From NCBI GenBank assembly GCA_963783865.1, contig CAWAPD010000002.1:473376-537375 (forward strand): 64,000 nt of DNA, written 5' to 3'. The DNA is from CAWAPD01 sp963783865 (GTDB taxonomy: Bacteria; Actinomycetota; Thermoleophilia; UBA2241). Numbering within the stretch: the first letter of the stretch is position 1; each line of letters begins with the position of its first letter. This document shows positions 52,184 through 60,956 of the stretch, piece by piece. Both the position numbers and the translations under genes were made by a program. The notes under the pieces were generated by a model. The model was not told the origin of the DNA, made no database searches, and saw only the letters and a program-made list of their open reading frames with translations.

Positions 52184-52890
52184 AGGACCAGCCCTCCCCC
52201 GTGGACGTGCGGGAGGAGGCTCAGCTCGGCGGCGCCTCGCAGCGCGAGCTGGACGCCCACCACGACGATGAGCGCTCCGGCGATGCTCGTCACCACGGTG
52301 CGAGCCTGCACGCTCAGCCGCGAGGCGCCCAGGCCGACGGCGATCAGCACCGGCATCGTCGCCGCGCCGAAGACGACCATGGCGGCGCCCCCGCGGAGCG
52401 CGCTGCCCTCGGCCGCCGCCGCGAGCAGCGCGCTGTAGACGAGGCCGCAGGGCAGGAGTCCGTTCAAGGCCCCCAGGGCCATGACCCCCGACGTCCCGCC
52501 GCGCTTCAGCGCGCGGCCCATCGCGGCGGTCAGCGCGGCGTTACCCCACAACGCCCGTCCGGCCCACCCCCTTCGCGCCAGGAAGGACGTGCCGAGGACG
52601 ATCACGCCGATGCCCAGGAGCAGGCTGAGGAGGCCGGCCCCCGTGCTCAGGCCGCCGCCCAGCGTCACCAGAGAGCCCATCGCGCCGGCCGCGAGGCCCA
52701 GCAGGCCGTACACGGCCACGCGGCTGGCGTGGTAGAGGACGTGGGTCAGAGCCGGGACGCGTGACCCGTCGCGGCGGGCGGCGACGCCGAGCATCGCGAC
52801 CAGGGGCCCGCACATGCCCATGCAGTGTCCGAAGCTGCCGATGAGGCCCGCGAGAGCAAGGGCGCCGAACGACACGCCGTTGAGACTCAC
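52177..52890 (-). CDS. TauE/SafE-type (DsbD-like) membrane protein of the cco locus
   Basis: The 237-residue protein has about six hydrophobic segments and the motif SFGHCMGMCGPLVAM, followed later by ALNGLLPCGLVYSALL. This cysteine pattern is typical of the sulfite exporter TauE/SafE family members found beside ccoGHIS. They probably take part in copper or redox handling during oxidase assembly. It starts at a GTG at 52890 and overlaps ccoI. Confidence 0.9.
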   Translation of the reverse strand: MSLNGVSFGALALAGLIGSFGHCMGMCGPLVAMLGVAARRDGSRVPALTHVLYHASRVAVYGLLGLAAGAMGSLVTLGGGLSTGAGLLSLLLGIGVIVLGTSFLARRGWAGRALWGNAALTAAMGRALKRGGTSGVMALGALNGLLPCGLVYSALLAAAAEGSALRGGAAMVVFGAATMPVLIAVGLGASRLSVQARTVVTSIAGALIVVVGVQLALRGAAELSLLPHVHGGGLVLW

Positions 52891-52899
52891 GCGCCGGCC

Positions 52900-53349
52900 C
52901 TACTCGGTGGCGAAGGTGAACGGGATCTTCAGCTGCCGGCCGGGCTCGCCGACCTCGACGGTCAGCCGCCAGGTCCCCGCCATCGAGAGCACGGCGGTGG
53001 CCGCGTAGACACCAGAGCCCTTCTCGCCGACCTTCGGCCGGTTCGGCACCATGGCCATCGACGGCATCCCCAGGTCGAACGCCACCGCGCGACCCGCGAC
53101 CGGCTGCCCACGGGCATCGGTGATGGCGACCGAGAGACGCACCGGCTTCATCACGGGCGCCGGCGCCGGCGACAGCTCCAGGCGCGCGGTCATGCCGCCG
53201 CCGGTGGCCTGGTAGACGGCTGCGGCGCGGCCCGCCGCGCCGCAGCCGGCAAGCGCGGAGGCGGCGACACACAGCGCCGCCACCGTCGCCCATCGCGCCG
53301 CGAGCGCCGACCGCCGGCGTCCGCCGCCGGATCGCCGCGCGCGGCGCAC
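52900..53349 (-). CDS. FixH/YtkA-like lipoprotein
   Basis: The 149-residue protein has an Arg-rich N-terminus and a hydrophobic stretch ending in the lipobox LAGC. A YtkA/FixH-like domain follows (TARLELSPAPAPVMKPVRLS, then AFDLGMPSMAMVPNRP). Such domains occur in CcoH/FixH oxidase assembly proteins and copper-related proteins. The GTG at 53349 has GGAG 7 bases upstream and starts 2 bases after the previous stop. The location between oxidase subunits and ccoI supports an assembly role. Confidence 0.85.
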   Translation of the reverse strand: MRRARRSGGGRRRSALAARWATVAALCVAASALAGCGAAGRAAAVYQATGGGMTARLELSPAPAPVMKPVRLSVAITDARGQPVAGRAVAFDLGMPSMAMVPNRPKVGEKGSGVYAATAVLSMAGTWRLTVEVGEPGRQLKIPFTFATE

Positions 53350-53351
53350 GT

Positions 53352-53684
53352 CTAGACTCCGATCTGCCGGAAGACCTGGGACTCGGGGGGCTTGGTGAGG
53401 TAACCCTCGCCCCAATCTTCCAGCATCCGCTGGGCGTTCAGGCCGGAGTCGAGATGGCGCTGCAGGTCCGACCAGCCCTCCCAGACACTCTGGAAGATCA
53501 CGCGCACCGGGGCGTCCTCGTCGAACGAGTGCATCTCGAGGGCGCCGACCAGGCCTCTCTGACCGGGCAGCTGCAGGCGTACGGTGGCGGCGAGCGCCTC
53601 GATCTCCTCGCCCATGTCGAGCTGGCCGGCCTGCGCCTGGGTCAGCTCGATCTGCGTCTGGTAGATGTAGGTGTGAAAAGGCAC
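53352..53684 (-). CDS. Small dimeric alpha-beta barrel (ABM-like) protein
   Basis: The 110-residue protein resembles antibiotic-biosynthesis-monooxygenase or stress-responsive barrel folds: a short strand FHTYIYQTQIELTQ, a central helix, and VRVIFQSVWEGWSDLQRHL. No catalytic residue can be named. It starts at a GTG at 53684 behind AGGGG and sits inside the cbb3 locus, which is unusual for this fold. A heme-handling role is conceivable but unproven. Confidence 0.65.
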   Translation of the reverse strand: MPFHTYIYQTQIELTQAQAGQLDMGEEIEALAATVRLQLPGQRGLVGALEMHSFDEDAPVRVIFQSVWEGWSDLQRHLDSGLNAQRMLEDWGEGYLTKPPESQVFRQIGV

Positions 53685-53694
53685 GTCGACACCC

Positions 53695-54013
53695 CTAGTG
53701 CTTGTTCCAGTAGATGACCAGGTAGCACAGCCACCAGATCGGGACACCGATCAGCACGACCCACCCCAGGATCGGGAGCCGCCCTTCCCCTTCTTCCACG
53801 TTCTTGTTGAACACGTCGATGACCCCACCGAGCCGGTGCTTCTCGTCGGCGACAGTTGCGCTGTCGGCGATCTCGCCCTTCTCCGGCGACGGTCCTGCGC
53901 CGCCTGGCGCTCGACATCTCGATGACGGCCGCGATCGACCAGACGAGGAACACCACGATCGCCATGACGATCCAGAACGTCAGCCAGTCGATGCGCAGCG
54001 GCGCTTCGCTCAC
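53695..54013 (-). pseudogene. CcoP-anchor-like two-helix membrane protein with a frameshift
   Basis: Starting at a GTG at 54013 (GTGA overlap with the ccoS-like gene), the frame reads an N-terminal membrane helix DWLTFWIVMAIVVFLVW. Around 53883 one extra base shifts the frame. The continuation is EKGEIADSATVADEKHRL, then VIDVFNKNVEEGEGRLP and a second helix with WWLCYLVIYWNKH. With the shift corrected the protein is about 105 residues and resembles the heme-free membrane anchor of CcoP or CcoQ. It may be intact if the extra base is a sequence error. Confidence 0.7.
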
Positions 54014-54213
54014 CTGACCTCGCCTCCTTCGAGAGTCCGGCGCCGGGCCGCTCCGGGCGGCCACGGCTCCGGTTCGCGGTCCTCGAGCATCTCGCGCTTG
54101 CTGGACTCGACGTCGCGGAACTGGCCCGCGCGCCAGCCCCAGGCGAAGAGCGCGGCGCCGACCACGGCCATGAAGACCATCCACGCCAGGATGAGCCAGA
54201 ATCCAAGGACCAT
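54010..54213 (-). CDS. CcoS/FixS-like small oxidase maturation protein
   Basis: The 67-residue protein has one N-terminal membrane helix (LGFWLILAWMVFMAVVGAAL), then FAWGWRAGQFRDVESSKREM. The W-x3-GQF-D-E pattern after a single helix matches CcoS/FixS proteins, needed for metal insertion in cbb3 oxidase. The ATG at 54213 has AAGGAGG about 11 bases upstream. A GTG at 54234 would add seven residues. It follows the ccoO-like gene. Confidence 0.7.
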   Translation of the reverse strand: MVLGFWLILAWMVFMAVVGAALFAWGWRAGQFRDVESSKREMLEDREPEPWPPGAARRRTLEGGEVR

Positions 54214-54234
54214 GTGCCGTCTCGCCTCCTTCAC

Positions 54235-56207
54235 TCACTTGGTCTGGCCGGGCGCCAGCTTGCCGACATACCCCGTGATGTCGCGCAGGTCGGCCTCGGT
54301 CAGAGACTTGGATCCGCCGGAAACGTCGGTGGTCGTGACCTGCGACTGGAACTCCAGCGCCGAGTAGCCCGCCATCATCGACTCGGGGACGCCGGCGGCT
54401 ATCCGCCAGTAGATGTAAGGGGGAGCCATCCCGGCCGGGAACGCGGCCGGCGCGCCGCTGGCGCTCTGGGCCGCGCCGGCCCCGTCACCTTGACCCTTGG
54501 CGCCGTGACAACCCGAGCAGAACGCGCCGTACAGGGCTTGGCCGTTCTGCGGCGACAGCGTGCCGCCCTCGTCCTGGAAGATGCCGTCGTCGTAGGTCGC
54601 ATACTCGTCGGGCACGGTGCCGTCACCGAGTACGCTGGCCGTCACCGGCCGGCCCGTCTGGAAGCCATCGACGATGAACTTGACGAGGTCCCAGCGCTGG
54701 TCGATCGGCAACCACTCGCCCCACGACGGGCATCGACGAGTTGCGGATGCCGAACGTGAGGATGCTGTTCAGCGCGGGCGGCGGATCGAGGTCCTTCGCC
54801 TGGTCCTGCAGGTTGGCCGGCAGCGGCCTGAGATACAGGCCGTCCGGGCCGCGGCCGTCCCCGGTCTGTCCGTGGCACTGCGAGCACATGTTGGCGTACA
54901 GGGCCTTGCCACGCTCGAACGACGCGGTCGCGGGCATCACCTGCTGCTTGTACAACGGCGGGTAGGTGAAGTCCTGGCCCTTCGGGCAGCTTGGGCAGGC
55001 TCGGCTCGGTCTGCGTGAACGTCGTCCTCAGGTAGTGGACGACCGTCCACAGCTCGTCGGCCGAGTACTGCAGCCCCCAGGTCGGCATGGCGCTCCAGGG
55101 GACGCCGACCTCGAGCCGCCAGAAGTAGTCGGCGTCGGTGAAGTCGCCGTAGCTGCCGTCGCCGAAGTCGGGCGGCAGCGGCTCGAGCCCGGTGCGATAC
55201 GGCCCCTCGCCCCGTCCGGAGCAGCCGTGGCACACCTGGCACTCGCGCGTGTAGATCGCCTTGCCCGAGTCGAGCACCGCGTACGAGTTCTGGAGGGGGT
55301 TCGTCATGCCGGCGTAGGGCGGCGGCGGGTCGCCCTCGTCGGGATCGTGATAGAAGGGCTGGGCGTAGATCACCTGCACGTAGCGGATGACGCGGTGGAT
55401 CTTGTCGTCGCTCAGGCTCGTCTTCCAGACCGGCATGAGCGTGCCCGGCACCCCCTCCTTGACGTGCCAGAGCCATTCGTCGTCGGCCATGGCGCGGAAC
55501 GGCTCCTGCTTGAAGTCGACCGGCGTCACGACCATGGTGCCGCCGTACGACCCGAGCCCGTTGCCGGCGCAGCCGTGGCAGGTGAGGCAGTGGGTGACGT
55601 ACAGCTGCTTGCCCTCGTAGAGGCCCGACGACTTGAAGGTGGTCCAGCCCTTGGGCGTGCTGGTCACGCCGGGCTGGGTCTTGCGCTCGGCCGTGGGGAT
55701 GGTGGCGTTGAGATACGGCGTGTTGTAGGGGCGGACCATCCACTCGGCGGCGTTGCGGTCGCCCAGGTCGAACAGATAGGCGACGATGTCGTGCTGGTCC
55801 TGCGCCGAGAGCCCGGCGAAGTCGGGCATGATCGACAGAGGCGAGAGGTCGCGCGGGTGCTGCAGGTGCTTGAGCTCCCACTCCTGGCTGCGCTTGCGGC
55901 CGACGTACGAGAGGTCGGGCCCGGTACGCTCGGAGCCGAGGATCATGGGGTTGTCCTGCGTGTAGTTGCCACCCTGCGCCCGGGCTCCCATGGCCACGTC
56001 CTGCTCGCGCACGTACTGCGTGTGACAGTAGTTGCAGCCGTTCGAGTAGAAGAGCTGGCGGCCGTGGCCGGCGTCGCCGGTGTAGCCCTGGGCGATGATC
56101 GTGCGGTCGGGCTGCCACAGGGCCGTGGGCAGGAACACGACCCACGTGACCACGGCGAAGAAGCCGACGATGCCGCCGACGACGATTACGGTGACGGTCA
56201 TCCTCAT
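54235..56207 (-). CDS. ccoO: Pentaheme CcoO-like cytochrome c subunit (two frameshifts)
   Basis: The first 350 residues or so are a CcoO-type subunit: an N-terminal membrane helix, then CNYCHTQYVREQDVAMG. The protein continues with four more CxxCH hemes: CLTCHGCAGNG, CQVCHGCSGRG, CSQCHGQTGDGRG and CSGCHGAKGQGDG. The total is about 656 residues after removing one extra base near 54977 and another near 54728. The pieces in separate frames are 56207 to about 54978, 54955 to about 54730, and 54727 to 54235. CcoO normally has one heme and CcoP two, so this looks like a CcoO fused to extra cytochrome domains. The ATG at 56207 overlaps ccoN as ATGA. Confidence 0.82.
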
Positions 56208-57706
56208 GACGGCTCCACCCCCGGTGCGGGAACGATCGGCGGCGGCGTGCCGGCCTCGGGAGCTGTCCTCCGGGCCCGTCCGAACGAGAAGTGCGGCTCG
56301 GTGTTCGGCGCCCGCCTGGCGAGCGTGCCGATGACGATGACCGGCATCATCAGGAAGCTGCCGAACATGAGCGCGCCGCCGAAGATCCGCATCGCCATGT
56401 AGGCGCGGATGCCGGGCAGGACCTCCCAGACCGGCAGCCCCTGCTTCACCCAGTTCGACCCTTGCACCAGACCGGCGAGGGTGAAGCCGATGAAGAAGAA
56501 CGAGAAGCCGATGGCGTACAGCACCCACTGGATGCTGGCCAGTCGCCTCCCGTAGAGCTCGCAGTTGAGCAGACGCGGCAGCGCGTAGTAGACGCCGCCG
56601 ATCACGATGGACCCGGAGAAGAAGAGAAGGCCGAGGTGCGAGTGGCCGGGGACGTACTGGCTGAAGTGCGACAACGAGTTCATGCCGAACAGCGCCATCT
56701 GCGAACCCTGGAACGAGACGATGATGTAGGCGATGGCCCCGAGCAAGGTGAAGCGCAAGGAGACGTTGGAGAAGAACCGGTTCCAGTTACCGCGCATCGT
56801 CATGACGGTGTTGATGAAGAAGGCCGTCACCGGCAGGATCATGCCGATGCTCTCCGCGACCGCCGAGACCTTCAGCCAGCCGGGGACGGGGGCCCAGAGC
56901 AGGTGATGGCCGCCGACGCCGGTGTAGAACAGCAGCGTGCCCCAGAACGAGATCAGCCCCAGCTTCACGCTGTACAGCGGGGTGTGCACCTCTTTGGGCA
57001 GCAGGTAGTAGAAGACGCCGAGCATGCCGGTCGTGAACCACAGGCCGAGGACGTTGTGCCCGTAGAACCAGTTCCAGATCGCGTCGTTGACGCCGGTGAG
57101 CGCCCCGGTGGGCGGGTTCCAGACGACGTTGCCGATGGCGTACAGGAGCGGCATCCAGATGGCCGTGCCGATGATGAACCAGAGGGTCACGTACAGCTTG
57201 GGCTCGACGCGGTGGGCGATCGTCATGAAGACGATCACGAGGTTGAGGGCCAGCGCCACCAGGATGGCGACGTCGACGCCCCACACCATCTCGGCGTACT
57301 CGCGGCTCTGCGTGTGCGCCATGGCGATCAGGATCACGCCGACGAGCACGGCGCCCGTCCACAGGACGACCAGCAGGTTGGCCAGCGGCTCGCTCCAGAG
57401 CCGCCGTCCGGTGAGCCGCGGCAGGATGTAGTACCAGAGACCGAGCATGCCCGTGGAGAGGAACCCGAACATGACGGTGTTCGTGTGTTCCTGGCGCAGA
57501 CGCGAGAACACGAAGGGCAGCCATTGCATGAAGTCGGGAAACACGAACTCGATGGCGAGCAGCAGGCCCATCGCCGTCCCGAAGACGAGCCACAGCGACG
57601 AGACGACGAAGAAGTTGCGAGCGGCGCTGTCGTCGGCCGCGAAGAGCCGGTGGATCAGTCCGTCTCGGTGCTCCCCGCCTGCCGGAGTCCCCGGTGTGTC
57701 ACCCAT
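56204..57706 (-). CDS. ccoN: cbb3-type cytochrome c oxidase catalytic subunit CcoN
   Basis: CcoN reduces O2 at a heme b3-CuB site, with high oxygen affinity in this family. The 500-residue protein has about 12 hydrophobic segments. Probable ligands are the low-spin heme histidine in RQEHTNTVMFGF, CuB histidines in WFYGHNVLGLWF and GGHHLLWAP, and heme histidines in VPGHSHLGLLFFSG. The ATG at 57706 follows AAGGGGG. It is the first gene of the cbb3 locus, which is uncommon in Actinobacteria. Confidence 0.95.
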   Translation of the reverse strand: MGDTPGTPAGGEHRDGLIHRLFAADDSAARNFFVVSSLWLVFGTAMGLLLAIEFVFPDFMQWLPFVFSRLRQEHTNTVMFGFLSTGMLGLWYYILPRLTGRRLWSEPLANLLVVLWTGAVLVGVILIAMAHTQSREYAEMVWGVDVAILVALALNLVIVFMTIAHRVEPKLYVTLWFIIGTAIWMPLLYAIGNVVWNPPTGALTGVNDAIWNWFYGHNVLGLWFTTGMLGVFYYLLPKEVHTPLYSVKLGLISFWGTLLFYTGVGGHHLLWAPVPGWLKVSAVAESIGMILPVTAFFINTVMTMRGNWNRFFSNVSLRFTLLGAIAYIIVSFQGSQMALFGMNSLSHFSQYVPGHSHLGLLFFSGSIVIGGVYYALPRLLNCELYGRRLASIQWVLYAIGFSFFFIGFTLAGLVQGSNWVKQGLPVWEVLPGIRAYMAMRIFGGALMFGSFLMMPVIVIGTLARRAPNTEPHFSFGRARRTAPEAGTPPPIVPAPGVEPS

Positions 57707-57902
57707 GGCGTGACCCCCTTCCGGCCACAGCCACAAGGAACGTGCTCATGGTCACACGTGAAGGCGACGCGACCCCCGCGCCGCTGCCCCCTGGCCTGCG
57801 GCCTCAGCGTCCAACTGACTCCTGGCGACCAGTCTGCTCAGCGGCCTCACTCGACAAACCACCGCGCCGTTCACGCGCGGGGCGACCAAAGGCGAGCAGG
57901 CG

Positions 57903-58823
57903 TCACACGACGATGCCCAGCTTGCCCGGGTACGCGCCGGCGGCGAAGTCGACGAACGCGTGCGGCGCCTCGTCGAGCGAGTAGGTGTGCGTGATCGGCA
58001 CGCGCAGCGCGCCGCTCGCCACGTCGGCTCCCAGCCGCCCGAGGGTGGCCGGAGCGGCGCTGGCCGCCACGGCGACGGCGCCCGGGTGCTGGTCGGGGCC
58101 GAAGCCGAGCAGCGAGGCCAGGCGGCCGCCCCCGGCGAGCAGGCCGGCGAGCTGCGCGCCGTCGCCGGCCAGGTGCACGATGGCCGGCACGCCCTGCGGC
58201 GCGATCGCGCGCACCTGGGCGGCGAGGTCGCCGGTGTAGTCGACGACGTGGGCGGCGCCGAGCCTGCGCACGAACTCCTCCTGGGCGCCGGGTCGCGCCG
58301 TGGCGATCACGTGAGCGCCGGCGGCCGCCGCGTACTGCAGGGTGAAGGCGCCGACACCGCCGGTGGCGCCGGCGACGAGCACGAGCTCGCCGGCCGCCGG
58401 CGCGATCGCGTCGATGGCGTCGCGCGCGGCCGAGCCGGCCAGGCCGAGGGCTCCCGCTTCTTGCAGGCTCACGTTGTCCGGCACGGACGCGATCCCGAAC
58501 TCCTCACCGACCGCGACGTACTCGCCGAGGCCGCCGTCGCCCAGGTACGGCTTGGTGACCACGCCGAACACCTCGTCCCCCAGGGCGAACCGCGAGTCGC
58601 CGCCGCCGTGCCCCTCGACGACGCCGGCGAAGTCCTTGCCGAGCACGACCGGGAACCGGTGCTCCATCATCCCCTTGGTCAGGCCGGCGGCGACCGCCGC
58701 GTCGAACCCGTTGATCGACGAGGCCTTGACGCGGACCAGCACCTCGCCGGGCTCGGGCTTCGGCGTGGGGACGTCGGTCAGGGCGGGCGGTGCGCCGAAG
58801 TCGGCGATGGCGATGGCGCGCAT
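57903..58823 (-). CDS. Zinc-independent medium-chain alcohol dehydrogenase-like protein
   Basis: The 306-residue MDR protein begins MRAIAIADFGAPPALTDV and has the NADPH fold motif VLVAGATGGVGAFTLQYAAA. It lacks the catalytic zinc cysteines, so it fits the quinone oxidoreductase or enoyl reductase subfamily. The substrate is unknown. It is transcribed alone on the minus strand; a 196-base gap separates it from ccoN. Confidence 0.88.
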   Translation of the reverse strand: MRAIAIADFGAPPALTDVPTPKPEPGEVLVRVKASSINGFDAAVAAGLTKGMMEHRFPVVLGKDFAGVVEGHGGGDSRFALGDEVFGVVTKPYLGDGGLGEYVAVGEEFGIASVPDNVSLQEAGALGLAGSAARDAIDAIAPAAGELVLVAGATGGVGAFTLQYAAAAGAHVIATARPGAQEEFVRRLGAAHVVDYTGDLAAQVRAIAPQGVPAIVHLAGDGAQLAGLLAGGGRLASLLGFGPDQHPGAVAVAASAAPATLGRLGADVASGALRVPITHTYSLDEAPHAFVDFAAGAYPGKLGIVV

Positions 58824-58890
58824 GAGGGGTCTCCTTCGTACGGGGAGCAGGTGGAGTCCCTATACCCTGCGCCGTGGGGTTCGTGACGGC

Positions 58891-58933
58891 GAGAGGGGGC
58901 GGCGGGCGCCGATGGCGCCCGCCGCCCCCTCTC
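58891..58933. terminator. Perfect 20-bp palindrome after the secreted protein gene
   Basis: The 20-base arms (58891-58910 with 58914-58933) are exact inverted repeats around GAT. The hairpin lies 30 bases beyond the secreted-protein stop. A near-identical core recurs at 60374-60400. Confidence 0.6.
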
Positions 58934-58963
58934 TTCGTCGTCCCTACGACCGCGGAGGAGAAG

Positions 58964-60292
58964 CTACGGCTTCACCCTCTCGACCACGGCCTTCTGGCCG
59001 CTCGGCGGGGTCCAGATGCCGGCCGCGTAGACGCCGCTGTTGGTCCCCTTGAGCCAGGTGACGCCCTTGCCGCGGGTCTCGCCGCCGCCGCCCGAGGCGA
59101 TCATCTGGTTCCAGCGCCACTGGAAGGTGCTGCCGTTCCAGCTGTACTTGGTCACGATCATCTCGTCGAACGGGTCGTCGAGCCAGCCCGTGGCGTAGAT
59201 CGCGTCGCCCGGGCTGAGCGCGACCGAGCTGAACGAGGAGAGCCCGCCGGGCTGCGGCGTGAGCAGGGTGTGGAAGTAGAGGGCCCCGGTGTGCCGCCAG
59301 GCGACGATCAGCGCGTCGGGCGATGCGCCGGTGTCGCCGACGCAGTAGATGTCGCCGTAGCGGCCGATGGCCATGTCCCTGAGATTGTCGGCGGCGCCGA
59401 AGTCGTAGTGCACCGGCGTCCACTTGGTGTGCCCCGTCATGCTGGCCAGCTTGGCGACGAAGATGTCCTTGTTGGCGCCGTTGGTCTCGCCGGCGATCAC
59501 GCAGTCGTTGCTGAGGACGATGCCGATCCTGCGGCCGACGGCCTGGCCCTCGACCCCCAGCTTCGCGTACCAGAGCATCTTGCCGGTCTTGGAGACCTTC
59601 ACCACGAGCGCCGACGTGTTGACGTGGCCGCCGCTCTGGGTGTCGCCGGTGAAGAACGTCGTGCCCGACTTGTTGACGGCGAGGTCGTTGGACCGGTCCA
59701 TGCCGCCGTTGTCCTGGCCGTCGAAGGCGAAGCGCCACAGGCGGCCGCCGTTGTTGCCGCGCAGCTTGAGCACCATGGCGTCGACGCCGCGGGCGGCCGA
59801 GGTGGTCGTGGAGCCGGTGGCCAGGACGTTGCCGTCGGGGTCGACGGCCAGCGCGCTGACTTGGTCGGTGCTGTGCGCCTTGCCGTCATAGGTCGCCGTC
59901 CACAGGTGCTTGCCGGCCGCCGAGTACTTGACCACGACCACGTTCAGGCCCTGACCCGCGGCCGGCCACTCGCCGCCGACGACAAGGTTGCCCGCCGACG
60001 TCACCGTGAGACACGTCGCCGTGCCGAGGTGGCTGGTCTTCGACCACAGCAGCTTGCGCGAGCCGCTGTACTTGCCGAACCAGAGTTTCGGTCCGCTCGC
60101 GGTCTCGCGCGTGCCGATCACGTACACGCCGCCCGGGCACGGAGCGATGGCGTCGAAGCCGTACTTGAGGCCGACCACCGTCCTGTGCCAGACCTGGTCG
60201 CCCGAGGCGCGCGCCTGCGCGGCCGCGGGAACGATCGCCGCCGTCGCGAGCAGCGCGACGACGAGGATGAGTGGAGTGCGGAGTCGCTTCAT
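58964..60292 (-). CDS. Secreted beta-propeller-like repeat protein
   Basis: The 442-residue protein has a signal peptide (LRTPLILVVALLATAAIVPA, ending near AQA). It then contains repeats of about 50-60 residues with pattern G-D/N-x-Y-x-x-G and KYS-G-x-x-LW, for example KYSAAGKHLWTATYDGK and KVSKTGKMLWYAKLG. These resemble SBBP or YD-type beta-propeller repeats of extracellular proteins. No catalytic residue is visible. A truncated relative lies just upstream. Confidence 0.85.
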   Translation of the reverse strand: MKRLRTPLILVVALLATAAIVPAAAQARASGDQVWHRTVVGLKYGFDAIAPCPGGVYVIGTRETASGPKLWFGKYSGSRKLLWSKTSHLGTATCLTVTSAGNLVVGGEWPAAGQGLNVVVVKYSAAGKHLWTATYDGKAHSTDQVSALAVDPDGNVLATGSTTTSAARGVDAMVLKLRGNNGGRLWRFAFDGQDNGGMDRSNDLAVNKSGTTFFTGDTQSGGHVNTSALVVKVSKTGKMLWYAKLGVEGQAVGRRIGIVLSNDCVIAGETNGANKDIFVAKLASMTGHTKWTPVHYDFGAADNLRDMAIGRYGDIYCVGDTGASPDALIVAWRHTGALYFHTLLTPQPGGLSSFSSVALSPGDAIYATGWLDDPFDEMIVTKYSWNGSTFQWRWNQMIASGGGGETRGKGVTWLKGTNSGVYAAGIWTPPSGQKAVVERVKP

Positions 60293-60369
60293 CGGTGCCC
60301 CCCGGGTGAGTGAAGTACGACGACCCAGTATAGACCCGCAACGGCGGGTGGGCGTGGCGACGACGTCCC

Positions 60370-60404
60370 GGTGGCGGCGGGCGCCGCAGGCGCCCGCCGC
60401 CACC
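60370..60404. terminator. Palindrome after the propeller remnant
   Basis: Sixteen-base arms (60370-60385 with 60389-60404, loop GCA) are perfectly complementary. The core, GGCGGCGGGCGCC, is the same as at 58898-58910, indicating a shared 3' element of the two paralogous genes. Confidence 0.6.
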
Positions 60405-60415
60405 TCACCTCGTCC

Positions 60416-60711
60416 TCACGGTACGATCCGCTCGAGCAGGCCCTTCGTGGAGGTGCCGGGCGTGTACTGGCCGCACACGTACACGCCCCTGGTGTCCGGC
60501 CCTCCCGCCAGCCAGAGCACGGCCTGGCCGTACGTGGGATCGTTGCCGCTCACGCCCTGGTGTGTCCAGCGGTACGTGAACGCGGCGCCGTCCCAACTGT
60601 ACTTGCTCACGATCAGCCGGTCCGACGACGTCTGGTCCAGGCCGGCCGCGTAGATGCCGTCGGTCGAGGGCGTCACGGCGAGGGCTCGAGCTGGTGAGCC
60701 GGGTGTTCGGG
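60416..60711 (-). pseudogene. C-terminal remnant of a second propeller protein
   Basis: About 95 residues align with the C-terminus of the neighbouring secreted protein: GIYAAGLDQTSSDRLIVSKY, then YRWTHQ and GVYVCGQYTPGT, ending LLERIVP. No signal peptide or start precedes the match; the open frame runs into the HicB gene. It looks like a truncated duplicate, likely cut when the HicA/HicB pair was inserted. Confidence 0.78.
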
Positions 60712-60713
60712 TG

Positions 60714-60956
60714 CTAGCCGGTTGCCGTGCGCGCCTCAGGCTCGGGGATCTCCAGCCCCTCCGCCCGGCGGTATCGCACATAGTCCTCGAGACAGCGGCG
60801 TAGGGCGGCTTCGGCCTTGGGGCGCGAGGGTCCGTCGCCCACCACTTCGGGGATCTCGGCGAGGCGCACGACCCAATAGGGCTCGGCGTCGTCTTCGCGC
60901 CACTCCCAGACGCGGCGGTAGGGAAGGTCGATGTAGCTCTGAGGATCTCGCTTCAC
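60714..60956 (-). CDS. HicB-like antitoxin
   Basis: The 80-residue protein resembles short HicB antitoxins. The partly degraded RNase H-like fold is suggested by YWVVRLAEIPEVVGDGPS and by a following helix, AEAALRRCLEDYVRYRR. No separate DNA-binding domain is visible. The GTG start overlaps the toxin stop as GTGA. HicB neutralises HicA and often represses the pair. Confidence 0.72.
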   Translation of the reverse strand: MKRDPQSYIDLPYRRVWEWREDDAEPYWVVRLAEIPEVVGDGPSRPKAEAALRRCLEDYVRYRRAEGLEIPEPEARTATG

